A stretch of DNA of 64,000 nucleotides from Schistosoma mansoni. Lineage: Eukaryota; Platyhelminthes; Trematoda; Strigeidida; Schistosomatidae. How positions within the stretch are numbered: position 1 is the stretch's first letter; the number at the start of each line of letters is the position of its first letter. The stretch lies in NCBI RefSeq assembly GCF_000237925.1, contig NC_031498.1, positions 26,484,308-26,548,307 of the forward strand. Reading direction: 5' to 3'. Shown here piece after piece: positions 34,360 through 49,300 of the stretch. A program made the position numbers and the translations under genes. The notes beneath the pieces were generated by a model, which did no database searches, was not told the origin of the DNA, and worked only from the letters and a program-made list of their open reading frames with translations.

Positions 34360-37300
34360 CTGAAATGGATTTTAAAAATTACTTTTTTAAGATTTGAATA
34401 TGTACCTATGTGCAAACGAGGGTGAAGAAAGAGAGCTCTTGCTCCTAAATGACCACGCGTATACAGCCACTACCAGGGAAGGCTTATTCACTACCTTGTA
34501 GTGGACTGCATTTTGTTTACACTATTGAAACAACGAAAAGCGGATGTCCGGCGCTTTAATCTGTTGGTGGGTACAGAGGGTCCACCTAGGGGAGTTGGAA
34601 AACCCTAATTCTACACAAATAGTGCAGGTGAACCCCACAATCCTGAGAGGGAAAATGGTGTATGAACCTACTGTTGTTCACCGGCTACCATGGAACTGCA
34701 TTTCCTAATGTTGCTTCACTGCCCTGTGAATTAGACCTCTAGGTCAAAGGCTTAGGGAGTGGCTCCCTAAGAAAGACACTTGTTTTGGTTTGGGTGCCCG
34801 GGCAGTATCCCAGCCAACACAAAAATGGAATGGCAAATACTTTGTGTAGCACGTATACATTTTGGTGGCCCTTTGTACTAATGTTTATGCGTTTAAATAC
34901 AACATGTGATTAGTAATAGGATTTAACATTAGATGTTTGTTATTCATTCTAAGGCTGGACGTTTTCGTGTCAACCATAAAATAGTTTTAAAAATAATGAG
35001 TGATCAACGACTGAAACAACCTGTCAAGAAGTAAGTAGGATCAGTCTCATCGATAAACTCTTTTAAAGAGGAACTAGATTACTACAAAGACACTTATTCT
35101 AGAACCTAACACAAGTAGCCAACTGACCTACTATGCTCGTACTAATGAAAAACCGAACGCACACTTCCTGCTGGCTTTCTACACAGAAGTCCATCTTGGT
35201 TTTTAACATTGACAAAAAAAACATTTGATTCAAATAGTTTGATAGGTCAGAATTTAATATTTCTTATCTGTTGATTAACAACTGCGAGTTTATTAGGAAG
35301 CTAGGGTGACGAAAAGATCCTGTCAAAGAAACATTATCCTAGCACAAAAAATAGTAACTTTCGTGTGCATGTCTACTTCAGTATTTCTGCACATCATGAC
35401 TACTTTTACGAACACTGTAAAAGCGATATAAAGCGTCTATTGAATTTCAATTCCTATTAGTTGCTTTCGAAAAACGTCCACCAACAGCTATTATTCACTT
35501 GGATTACTGACCACAGTGCATCTGTTATTTGATAAGAAAATTAGGAACAATTCTATGGATACTTCGCCTAATTAACTCAATCGGAACAGTGATCGGCGGT
35601 TATTGGATTTAAAAAAAATATGGAGCTAGATGATAATCAAGGAAAATAAATGCTTCCACATGAACAGAAAACTTGAGACTCGAGTAAGGGATTACCTACT
35701 GAATGCCTACAACAATATATAAATCATTTACCAAGTATACATTTATACACTCGATTTCCAGTTATATGTATTGTGTGGGAAAACTAATAATACATTCTGT
35801 CTATAAAAAAAACACGAGAGAAGTGGAGTACAGGTGTGTGACCTAAGGGCTGCCACACCAAGATGTGACATCAGTCCATGAGGTTAGTGACTACTATATT
35901 GAAATGTGTTAGTAAGTAAACATTATCAGGTTGATGCCTGCGAAGTTTTTATGATGGATGATTAGAATTGGGATGATACGGCTTAGAATTGACCGCGATG
36001 GCACCAATGTATCCACTTTCTGCCCCCTCTTGGATAGTGGGATTTGGAGTTGTCGTTTTGTTTTTCTTTTCTACCAATTCATTCTATTTGAATCACATTA
36101 TGTGTTTAGTTTTTCCTATATCCACTGGTACTAATTGATGATTTCATCCCACTGTGTTGATATATGGTGTGCTGACTCGAATAGATGTACCAATGTTTCA
36201 CGTTGCTTATGTTTGACTAATTATGAACTACTAGTTTAAAGCTGGCTGTCTCGACCACTTAGCTACCAGTCCACTGACTGTGATGACGAACACATACCTT
36301 ACACTTGGTCAATACTTTGCACACCAACAATTCTCATTCAACCTATTCAAGTAACAAATCAATAGCACACTAAATTAGAAAAAAAACTACAAACCTGATA
36401 ATTCTCGCTAATCCAAAGTTTTTGTGATAAATACTTCGCTTGCTGTTCTACGCCTGCATAATCCCATTCACTTTCACTTATTTTTAAGCGACGTCTAGTG
36501 ATAAATATCCGCGCCTCTTCATCATATTCCCTACGAAGTATCCAATACTTTACAACCCAAGAAAGCATCCAACGTAACCATATATAACAAGTCCAGGGGA
36601 AAAACAATATTCTAACCAGTAGAACACGTTTTAGACTGGGTCGGCAACAATCACCTCTGAAATTAAATACAAAAGAAAAAGAGAAACTCCCCTTTGAGTG
36701 ACTAATTTAATGGGGAAATGTGTGCTCACTAACACAAATATAAAGTGTTGGGTTTGCTTTCATCTGTCACTTGCTTTCTCATTCTACTTCCTTCTGTGCA
36801 TTCCTTCAAACTACTTATTGATATTCAGTAACCCGTTTCATTTCTGATCACTTTTGAGCATATTGTACAACGTATATGTAGTCATAGCATTCTTGAGTAT
36901 GGACACAAGTTGATAAGATTCAGTTTATTATTTTAATCGCGTCCCCTTAATACTTGCAATAGATATTTTCGAATTTTGTTTTGTGATAAAAGTTTCTACA
37001 TTTTGATTCTCTTTATTCTCATTTTGAAATCATCTGCCATTATGATATCGACACAGCTATTAGCTGTCACATATCGTATGTTGATATACATAACTTCACA
37101 TATCCATTTTAGGAGGAAATTTTCTGACTGCCCACGAGCTTAGTAAATACTGTAGAGACCTTATATAGTTCAGTAACTATAGTGCCATTTTTACAAACAA
37201 TCCTGTTTTTTTGGTTTGTCGGATTTGACACACCACTTAATTGTGCCGTTGAAGCTTTGATAATAAATTAACATCGAAAATGAAATGGAAAACTGAACGA

Positions 37301-40300
37301 CTAACTGACTGCAACATCATAAGATCTAGAATAGAAAACTAATAGATTCCAATTCTTTGGATAATTTCATCAAAACGGTAAGAAAACTATATATCAGAAG
37401 AATGAATAAAACTAATCGCCTTAACAACCAGTGAGCGACAGATTCACACTCTGAATTTCGTAAACAACACCCCCGCTACGAAAAGGCAGTGCCTGTATAC
37501 GCGTGGGCATGTGAGAGCATTTTAGGAGGGAGAGCAAACTCTCCCCACCCTCGGCCGTACGACGGTATTTAGATGTAGACGTAAAAATGGGACATTTTAT
37601 ACTTGATCATATTCTATCTTTTTATTAACTCTTAGGTACAATGCAATTTGCTGCGCTGTAAAATATGAGCCTTGAAAAGAAAAAACATGGGTAGGCTTAA
37701 AGTAACTAGTCATAGGTACCATTGAGATATTATTCGTAAGTGAGCGTTACTAAGGTTACAACGCAGGAGCCCCTTGGTAAAAAGACAAAGTCAGTTGAAG
37801 AAGCTAAAAACTTTCCCTGACTGAATTAGTTAGGGGATATTTGTTACATAATTCCAGCCACTTCCTACTTTGACGTGTCATGTTACTATCAATAGACGGT
37901 TGAGAAAACTTTAGAATCGGACACGTGAGGCAATCCATGAGAACTTTAACTGTTGATTTGAGCCATGTCACGAGGTGTATACTTTCATGTTGTCATTATC
38001 TACAATTAAATATATTGGGTGACATGAAGAAAACATGAAGATGTGGTAGTATTTATTAACCTTTAAATCATGTATTATTTCATTTTTCACTATTTTAATT
38101 ACTTCATCTCATATCTCTTTGAGATCGTATATTTCTCATATTTGGAGATTTTTATTGCCGCTGAGAACATTACTCCTCTGCGTGTATGTATGTCGAACTG
38201 AGGTGAGATCGTTTGAACTGTGTTAAGGTTTTAAATTGACTACGGCTAATTGATAATCTCTCCGAAAGATAATGTCTACTGCGGTGATAATAAGTGAATG
38301 AACTTAGATTCATATGTTATTAGGTCAGGTTTCATAAAATTCATAGTAATCAATGATCATTATTATTATATATGTGAATTGAGTATTGATAAGTCTATTA
38401 ATTGAACGTTAAATCAGATTTCCTAATCGCTTCCATACTCCAACTTGAATACAAGAGAAAAAGAATAAAGTGTAAAATCAAAGACTAGAGATAAGGATTT
38501 AATTGGATTCCAGAAATTAATCAAATATGGATTTAGGAATACACCATCGTTATACTTAGATTAACAGTCAGATTTTTCTAAATTGAACTGAGTTATATTT
38601 GACAATAATAATCCAATAACTTACTGTATGAACACATATTTACTATATTATACAATTAAGCATCTATAATCCTTCTAAAGATGTGAATGAATAGTAGACA
38701 CGATTGGAAAAATCAATTTTTCATATGCCATTTGCACTCAAATCGATTAAGCAATTACTCGACAATATCCACATACATAACAATATGAATTGTATGCATT
38801 TGTTTTAATGTGTAATGAGCACTTTACTTATTATCAATGACTAGTAAGTTTTTATCAGTTAATTGTCATTTTAACCCATCCGACTCAAAGAGAGCAAACA
38901 AGCTACAAAACATTACAAATCTTCATTTCACAATAAAATCGCCCCCGAATGCTCTGGTACGGCCGAGAGTCCTCTCTTACCTCGAAATGCTCTCATATGG
39001 CTACGCGTGTATAGCATCTACCAGGGAAGTCCTACTCACTGCCTTCTCGTGACACAGGTGTTGTTTACGAAATGGAGAGGACGAAAAGCGAATATCCGGC
39101 GCTTTAATCGGGTTGGTGGACACGGAAAGTTCATCTAGGGGAGTTGGAAAACCCTGATTCCAAACCAATGATGCACATGGGCTTCAGTATCCTGAGGGAA
39201 CAAATGGCGTACGAATCAATCGTCGCTCATCGGCTACCATGGGACTGCATCACCTTATGATGCTCCACTATCTTGTGGATCAGACCTTTAGGTCAAAGGC
39301 TCTGGCTGCGGCCCCCTAAGAAAACCACCTGCTTCATTTTAGGCAACTGGGCAGTATCACAGCACTCACACAAATCAAATGAGATTTGTGTGGCGCATAT
39401 TTATCTGGTGCTTCCTTGTACCAATATTCATGTGTTTAAATAAATAAATCACAATAAAATCTCATTGATATGAGGTTTAACCAAAGCGTCAAAATGCAGC
39501 TCTCTCTAAAAGATTAAAATGTTGTTTCCTTAGGTTATGATAAGCTTTAATTTCTCTCTTAACTAATGAGTTAACTGATGAAAAACTGGAATTAATTATT
39601 AAAAATATAGGCCTTAGAAGGATATCTGGAAAGTTTTAGATAATAGGTGGAAAATGTGAGCATTTTAATTTGAGGAATTGGTGCCAAACATGAACACATA
39701 AATGTATATACTGAAATCCATTAAAAATTGTAAGTATTACGCTTGGAAAGAAGAAAACACCTGCAAAACAACCGTTAGGAATTTAAGAAAGGAGAAGAAA
39801 AAACGCGAAACATTCAGAAGTGCATTAAATACAACGAAAACTGACCACTTCCAATTTATTTACCGAAGTTCAACAGTCTCCTTTAATATATTCCGAAGTA
39901 GTTGTTCTTCACGTTCTTTCAGTTCATCACGTGTTAAACGTCTGCCAACTTCATATTTGGATATATTTAAACGACCATCAGCAATAGCTAACTGTTTTGC
40001 TTTGGCACGATGTTTTGGATCTTTCAGTAAATAACTTAGAGCATGATTATAACTTGTCCACTGACCAGCATACTAAAAGAAATATATACAGCCAAGTTGT
40101 AAGGATTTTTTTCAGAAAAAAGAGGAATGATCAGTGAACAAACTGATATGACAGAGCAAGAATTAACCCTGATAGTTAGACATTCATTACAATGGACAGT
40201 AAATGATCCCATCATTACTATAACCTCTAATCATTTATTTATTGAGTAACTGTTAATCATGTTTACTCTTATTATGTTGTGAGGTAGTCCGAGTCTGATA

Positions 40301-43300
40301 CTTATATATTCGTTTTACATATGTATCCCAAAACCAGTTACCTGAATGAGAAAGTCAAGAGTGAGTAGAGAGCATTTATTCGTTTACTGAATCGAGAATT
40401 TTGTGCACAACTCACTCATAAATTTTAGTAGTTGTATTCGTGAGTCTGTCTGAACAAGACAACCACTGAAAACCTGGAAGCACTGGACGGCCCTTTCTTC
40501 GTAGTATGGGAATCCTCAGCTGTGCGCATCCATGACCCCGCACGCGAGACATGAACCGCAGGACCTCCGCTCTCCACCTCAGACAATGGATGAAGGGTTG
40601 CGCAAGATCAAGGATCGATTGAAGTTAGACATTAACACTGTTGGATGCCAGCTTAATGGCCTGGAGGTTAAGCGTTCACGCGCGAGACCGAAGGTTTTGG
40701 TTTCGATTCCCGCATGCCGAGGTGTCCCATACTAAAACGAAACGGCCACCCAGTGCTTCCAAGTTTTCGATGGTGCTCTAGCTTAGATCGACTCATAAAT
40801 TTCGCAATTTAAATTACTACAATCTCCATAAGTCCCTGTTCTGATCATCCATAAATCTAGAAACATGTTACTCAAAAACTTAAACCACATTTCAATCAAT
40901 AGTGCATGCCTGTTTCCTAAGAAAGTGACCAGTAGAGTTTCTGACATTATTTGGTCTATCTGATTGGACCGGAGTACCACCTTTACCTGTCGAAAAATAA
41001 ATCTGTTTTGAATCCAACCCCATGAACTGAGGTAATGGTATTTCAATTCTTGTGTTCAATACTTGGCATATAAGCATGTTAGTTTATTAGAAAAGAAAAC
41101 CTATTCTTTTAGTCAGTAGTTCTGACTTTTCATTTCAGCTCATGGGGGACTTATGTCAATAATTCACTGTCGTGAGCAGGAATCAATCGAATAAACTGTA
41201 TCACTGAATTTCGTGTATCTATCTATCTATCGCCATGTTAGTTACTCGTTTTAGTAATGATAAACCTCATTCACATATCGAATACTTTCTTATTACATAG
41301 GCAAAAACTCGTTAGAATAATGATTCATCTTTTACTGAAATGATGAGATTTACAGCTAGATACATTTATCTATTGTAGAGATTTGTAGCTTAGAATGACA
41401 ATGAGAATAGTTTAGTGTAGGAAGGGTTAAATTCTGAAATTTACCACACTGAACATTACATTGTCATCGATAATTTAGCTTTATGACCATAATTTTTTTG
41501 TTGTATAGAAAAGATATTGCCATTCTTTATAATTAACCCGTGTTGAGGTTGGTTATAGGCATTTTGCCGTTGTTGTAATATGAGATAATCATGTAATTCA
41601 GATTTGTTGAAGATTATAACAGATTTACTACGATGGAAATTGTTGGGGGAGCCCCAAGATATCCCTCGTCAAAATCTCTAAAGGCCCGGAAATACGAAGA
41701 AACGTTTGAGCCAGTCGCCGTTGAGCAGGAGCTTCGCAGAAATATTTAGAAAATTTAGAATCACGTGTTACGGTTTTGATCGAATATTTACCTACACTTC
41801 TACTATATTTAGTGTGGTTCCGTGAATTTTCAGAAGCCCAGGGTCATGTATAACTCTATAGATACCCTCATTTTTTCCCATATATGAACTAACCTTAAGT
41901 AAAGCTTTTGGAGGTAGTCTTGACGGCCTGAGAGAGTATTTAGTGGCCCGAGATCTAACTCCAGTTCCATCGTGTGATTATCGTTATTGAAATATATATG
42001 TCGCCAATCCTCGTATATAATCATTGACCTAAATCGCGTTGGTGGATAACGGAATTAAATAAGTCAAATACGAGGATGAATTTTAAATACATATATCCTG
42101 TACAATCGTCGGTCGAAAAGAGAAGCAAAACAAGATGATGCGCAATGGAGAAAGCAAGTGAGCCAACTCGATTTAATCAAACGTTAATAGATATTTATAG
42201 TCAAACAAAAATAAGTTACAGACATGTGATGAGTAAGATGAGAAATGCACACACGTACGCTCATATAAAAACAGACAAGGTTGATAAGCGAATAATTAAC
42301 AAGGTCAAAGTGTGATTCATAAAGGATGAACAAATTAGCCTATCCGAAAGCTAGAACATACTGTGTGGGCTTAACATAGTAATCGACACTACAAGCAACC
42401 ACGGTGCTCAAAGACCGACTGCTTGAGGCCATTCACACACAAACTTTTTGTCAGTAGTTTTACGTGTTAGCAGTGTATTTTTAAGAATTTACGGCCATTT
42501 TCAAGATAAACCTTTTCTAGCCAGCTCTTTTCGTTGTGGAAAGTCAGTATCGCCCCAGATGATGATTATTCGGAGGAACCATTGTATTGTCATCACACAT
42601 CTGTAGTCAGTAATAGAACTTGAACCTTAATGCTTGTAGTTCTACAGCTCTCTAAGCAACTTACCTGGGATGGTAGGATTTATCGGAGCAAATATTCCGG
42701 TCAATATAGCTCGATTAAGACACTACGATACTCAAGCTCCACCACTACATATTGAGGTAATAGCTAAAGGTGGGTAGCGAATATGCAAACCCTTTACAAA
42801 TAATTATAATAATCATCATATAAATGAATCAATATATTTTGTTTGATATTTCTAATACAACAGTAATAATAAAACTTACTTGTATAGATGATATAATGAG
42901 AAGAATTGATACAATTACCAATCGAACATCAACTTTTGTCGAAACACGACGTCGATAATACTGATAGTAATGGTAGTACATTTGATCTGGATTATCAAGC
43001 ATATAATCGTATTCTGATCGTTGTTCTGGATCACTAAGAATCTGAAATAATAGGGGGAAAAATTAAGTTACTTATGGTTTAAGTTGGAATAATATAAGTG
43101 TAAATTATATTAATTTGATGATGCTTTGAATATTTCAATGTCGTGAGTACAGTTGAGATGAGGTTCTGGGTGTTTCATGAAGACGGTTAATTAGTTGGTG
43201 ACAATGTGAACCTTTTGCTAAATAAAGCAAGTTTAATATGTTTTATACACACCAGTCACTATTAAAACACCAGATGATTCCAAGGAGTCACAAACTGGTG

Positions 43301-46300
43301 AGTGGGATTGACCGTATTCTATGAGGAAGACTCTAGGTATCATGAGTCGAAATCGGTCTCAATGAATCAGATGTACTCATGAAGGTATAAATGTAAGCAT
43401 TCGGATTTTTTTTTAAATGATGGAAGGATCGGGAGATAGACTTCTGAAAAACATAAACTACAATATCGTCATCCAGTGTTTAAGTTGATTCTTGTCACAG
43501 ATTGATATTAATTATGGAACCATGGAAAAACAGAAACTAACAGAATGTTGTTTTGTTTTGGTTTAACTCTCTTCGGAAGTAGACACCCATAACCCAGTCA
43601 AGAATCCAACCTAGGCCCAAGATGCAGCAGCAAACATGTTGACTTTAGACTAGAAAGTTGAAATTCAGTGGTCATATTCCCAAGTTCAACTAATCGGTGC
43701 TACACAACGCGACATAATCAAGTATCACTAGCTTCTAACTGTTTCACTCCTAATATGCCTGAACTCCAAAGATCCTTTCACCAATTTAATGCTTCTTTAG
43801 ATTAGCAAAGTTTAAATATAATTTGTTTAATTACTTATTAAACATACCTCATAGGCAGTATTGATTAAACGGAAGCGTTCCTCCGCTTTTATTTTATCCT
43901 CCGATGTTTTCTGTCTATCTGGATGATGTTTTCTTGCCATTTCATGATATGCTTTACGAATTCGACTTTTATCATCATCTCGGGTAACCTGTAAAACTGA
44001 CATTTTTTTCCAAAAAAAACAGACGAAATTAAATCTCAGATGCGCTAACATAATATGGAGATATGAAAAACTGAGATAATTTAAAGCCTGACAAGCTGAT
44101 CAGAGTTATATGATGTCTTAATATAATTTAGCAATATAGTATAGACTTGCACATTAGATACTAACCTACACCTTTTAAAGAGAAAGCTAGTGATATTACC
44201 TGAACAGTTAGATGGTGCGGGATTCGAACAAGCAACCCAATGGTTATAAGTTACATGTCTTAAATATTGAGCTACCATTACTTTAAAAAAGGTTAATTGA
44301 ATATACCAATACCTAACACTGTGAAATGGGGAAGATGAATATTGTGGAATAAATCTAAACACTGTCTATTACATTTTTTAAAAGTGTAGAAAAAAGTTCG
44401 AGCCCAGTACTTATCACTTAAGACCATAGCACATAAACCTCCCTTAGAACAGATGCAATTTCCATCAACCTATCAGGATGCGAGTAAACTATTCAGCATT
44501 TCACTCTGCATTAATTTATGTCTGAACAAGATCAACTTTAAAAGTTGAGGACATGAGTGAGCTACAAGTATTGAATTTCAGATCCATTTAAAATATTTTA
44601 AAATATATTATGTACGGTAAAATCACTGGGTAATCTTGAGATTACGTGTACAGTACTTGATAGTGATGGAAAAATTCTTTAATGAAGCTATGGGCCTTCA
44701 TTACCTGAGATGGTTGTGACATAAAAACCAGCTCGTAGTATACTCCAGTATATGATAGCGGAAAGTATAGGAGGACGTTTGGTAATATGTAGGAGCAACT
44801 AAACTAATAGATATCATCAATAGACTCTTATTTAGAGAATCAGGAATTCAAATCTAGCCCTACGTACTTCAGCTTATATTAATCAAATAATATCACCAGC
44901 ACTTAAACAAAAAGTAAGTTGAACATACAAATCAGTATACACAACTGAGTTTTGACAAATATTAATCAGTAAAGATCAATTGTGTAGAATGTATGCCTTA
45001 GACACATAATAAAGAAAATTTATTAAAAATCTCACTCTAATGTCTTGTCTGTCGATTAAATTGTTTTTAAGTAAATGGAATACACCCATTGAGACATGAA
45101 ATAAGAAAGAATGGTGGTTCAGTGAACAGTTCTTTTTTCGGCGAATACATTTTCAAAGCTGTACAATCCCAAATATACATATATACTTATTTTTCAAAAC
45201 GATAACAATTACAATAATAGTGATAATAAAATTCTGTTAAACATGGTTTTGTTTTTGTTACAAGTCAACGTGATTTTTTTCTTCAGAAGGGGTTTTATGA
45301 AGAATTTAGTATTTTCATAGTTGAAATCATGAGTCAATTGAAGCTAGACCACCATGGAAAACCTGGATGCACTGCTTTAAGGCCGTTTCGTCCTATTATG
45401 GGACTCCTCAGCAGTGTGCATCCACGATCCCGCACTCGCGAGATTTGAACCCAGGACCTACCAGTCTTGCGTCAGAGCACTGGACCGATAGACCACTGAG
45501 CCGGCCACTATTCAACGGTGTTAATGTCTAACTTCAACCAATCCACGATGTTTTTGAGCAACCGTTCACCAATTGTCTTCAGTGAGTTGATATCTCTACA
45601 ACAGCCTTGGTAGAACTCCAATGGTCACTGCTTCCCACTAGAACTCAAGGAAATATCTCTTGAAGTCAGTCACTAGTGAGCATATGATTATAGATCAGAA
45701 GGGGTTTTGTGAAGAATTTTTTTCTTCTCAATAAACATATGAATTCTCGACACTCACTTACATTATCCCTTACCCTCTTTAGTCAATTTATGTCAATGAT
45801 TTGTTTTTAAACTAAGAGCTAGACATGAGTTACAATGTGTATACACGAAAGAAAACAACATTTTCCATGTAATCACTGGGAAGAGAGGAGGTTATAATCG
45901 ATTAAAAATGACAAATAAGTTTTGAAAGAAATTCAATTGTTCAAAATCAATTAAAAAAGAACAAAAACAAAATCGAGACAAAATTAATTGTACAGAAGTT
46001 AGGACAAGGTATGACTGTTGTCATTTATGATTATTCAACTAATTCAACAACTACAGATTAGTAATCTTACCGTTAAACTATACGGATAATGATATTATCC
46101 GAATGCCTAAACTCAAAAAGAAGAGATAGAACTCGAACTCATGATATAATAGTTGAAGGTTAAGAGTTTTAAACATTGTATTACAGCTTCATAGCTATTA
46201 TTAACATTAACAATTTTCATTAAATTGAGAAAGGAAAGAGGTAACGATGGAATATTCCTAAACTTAAATGAGTAACCAAGTAACTTGGAAATATTTATTC

Positions 46301-49300
46301 GATATTATCGATTAATATAACTCATTTACCGAGTTACAGGTTTATATACTGAAGAGTATAAACAACACTAATATTAATTGGCTATTCAAACTAAATAAGT
46401 CGGGACGGAAATCAAACCTTTAACCTAATTTCTAGAAATAAGATGATTTATAAATATCACTAAACTACCTCTAAACTTGATAAATTGAGCATTGGGTAGA
46501 AAGTTAATAATAAATATATTTTTGTTACATCTTAATGAGTAGAAAAATTATATTCCTGACGTTTATTCAGTAAATACTCTGAAGAAGTGGCCTAGATTAT
46601 GTTACGAAACGTCAGAAATATAATTTTTCTACTCATTAGGATACAACAAAAATATATTTATTATCACTTCTAAACTATACTCCTTTTTGGGTCAATAAGC
46701 ATACAGTTAGGTTGGATTAGGAAAAAAATTATTGAATTAATCAATGAATCCCGGGCAAATTTCCGAATACTTTCCTTTATGAATAAACGTTTGATAATTA
46801 TTTATTTTCAGAAGGGGCTCTGGCTCGAGACTAGTAGGTCCTGGGTTCGAATCTCGCGAGTGCGGGATCGTGGATGCGTACTGCTGAGGAGTCCCATAAT
46901 AGGACGAAACGGCCGTCCAGTGCTTCCAGGTTTTCTATGGTGGTCTAGCTTCAATTGACTCATGATCTCAACTCTATAAAATTATTTATTTATTTGAACA
47001 CATAAATATTGGTACAAAGGGGTACCAGATACATATGCACCACACAATAACAATGAGAATGTTAAGAGATAAAGAATGTAACGTGCGTGTAAGAAAAAGA
47101 ACAGTAACAAACAGAAATTAGTGTATGATAGTGAAATAATAATAAGAGAAGCAGTTCAGTTAGCAATGTTACCACCAGAAATTATTATTATTATTATTGG
47201 CTTTATTCAATTTGGTCCATTTTTATGAAGAAAGTAAAATACAATTACAGCAGGATTGCCACTGGTTTCTATTCTGAGCCATATATGATAACGTCTCTAG
47301 CCACTGTATTGCACCATCTCTAGGAACCCAACCAGGGAATCGTCAAGGACCAACAGAAGCCAGTCCTTTGCAGATTTCTTTCACACCACGACATCATGTC
47401 CTGCACTGACCACCTCTCCGCTTTTCCCAACCAGTCCCAGCGTCGGAAAACAATGCACGACGAGGAATTCTCTAGGATGACATTCGTAAAACATGTCCAA
47501 GTCACCGAAGCCGATGTTTCAAGATGGTGACACCAATAGATTATCGTCACTGGGCCCGAACACACGATGTCGAACCTCTGAATTACTAACATGGTGTTGC
47601 CACTGAATGTCAGCAATCCTTCGGAGACAACGATGATCGAACACAGAGAGTCGCCTAACATCCTCAACTCGGAAAGGCCAGGTTTCACAAACATAGAGCG
47701 AAACTGCTCTCACCGATGCGTTGTAGATCTGACCTTTCACAGGCAGAATAACATCACGAAGGAGCCAAAGATGGCCCAGATTGGCATAAGCTGCTCTGGC
47801 TTTCATTATACATGAATCGGTCTCATCGTTCACGCCACAACCGACAGCTACCCAGATACACGAACTTGTCGACTAATTTTATTTGCTCACTACCCAGGGT
47901 GAGTGCAGGATCAGGGTCCTGTCAGTCTTATAGAAGTACTTTGCACTTCGAAGGTCTAAAGCACAAACCATACCTACGGACACTAATTGCCAACTGATTA
48001 AGTGCGGATTGCATGGCTTGGGTATTATCGCACAGTAAGACAGTATCATCCGCATACTCAAGGCCGAGAAGCTTTTCTCCAGGTAACAGATTCACACCAT
48101 CATTACTTACTTCCATCGGAGCTGTCTCCAGAACGTCATCGGTAGCAAAGTTGAAGAGGAGTGGTAAGATTGGACAACCCTGTTTAACCCCAGTGCATTA
48201 ATGGAACAATGGGGAGAGGTGGTTGTATGCCTTCACTCTACCTGAGGTGTTTTTATATAGGGCTTTTAAGATGTTAATAAACTTCCCAGGCACACCCCTT
48301 TTTAAGAGACAATCCCAAAGAATAATCCTGTCCAACGAATCGAAAGCAGCCCTGACATCAAAAAACAATACGATCGTTGGCCTGTGATAAGTATGACAGT
48401 GTCCTAATATTTGGCGGAGGGTGAAAATATGATCAATACATCCTCGGCCAGAACGAAAACCAGCCTGCTTCTCGTCAGTCAATCTTTCTCCGGTTTTGAA
48501 CAATCTACGAAGTATGACCGAAGCCAATAGTTTGGACGCAATCGGAAGCAAACTTATCTTTGTGAAAAACTCAGCCAGTTCCTTAACCAGAAAGTCATCA
48601 TCATCTTTCAAAAGGGCCGAACGCAAGTCATCTGGGCCCGGCGATTTGTAGCACTTCAAGATTTGTAGTTCCTTGAGGACTTCCGCCTCATTTGGTGGAT
48701 CAGTCGTCACAAGCCATGGAGGAAAGGACAATCTGGTCGATGTTGCCGGAGCAGCAGGCCAGTTGAATTGCCCTTCAAAGAATTCTGCCCATCGTCCAAT
48801 ACGTCATTATATGTTAGTGACTGGCATCCCGTCATCTTCGCTTACACCAGACTTCTTGATGCCAGTGGCTTGGATGAGTTGAAAGAGCTTCCAGGAGTTA
48901 CCAGATGCAACTGCTGCTTCCAACTCCTTGGCACGATCCGACTAACAGGTTTCTCGGTCCTTAAGCAAACTTTGGCGAATTTCACCACGTAACAGTCGTC
49001 GTTTGTGGTCAAACTCACGGTCACCCAGAGTAAATCGAAGGGCTTCAATCAGTTGTGATGAGCCTGAAGAAACCCGGTGCTTATAAGAGGGAGAGGCTTT
49101 ATAGAAGACTGTTTCTAGTTCTGGAATACATGTTTAGACTCTGATCATAATCTAATACGAGCACGCATTTGTCTGCGCCTCACTGGACGCAGAAAAACTA
49201 CACTAAGACCCATTAAAATTGAACTGAGGGATGAGAAAGCCAAAAAAAGTTCCAGGAACAACTGACTTCACATCTAGGCAGTTCTGAAAACGACGTTGAA

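Noticed and set aside
43997-44051. ATG-opened extension of the DNAJC25 J-domain exon as the true start
   Set aside because: It reads through a splice acceptor into intron sequence and lacks the signal peptide and CYDVL start, both of which are found in exon 1 at 52156-52285.
44205-44285. Functional tRNA gene
   Set aside because: A- and B-box-like stretches are present but the T stem and acceptor stem do not pair well enough.
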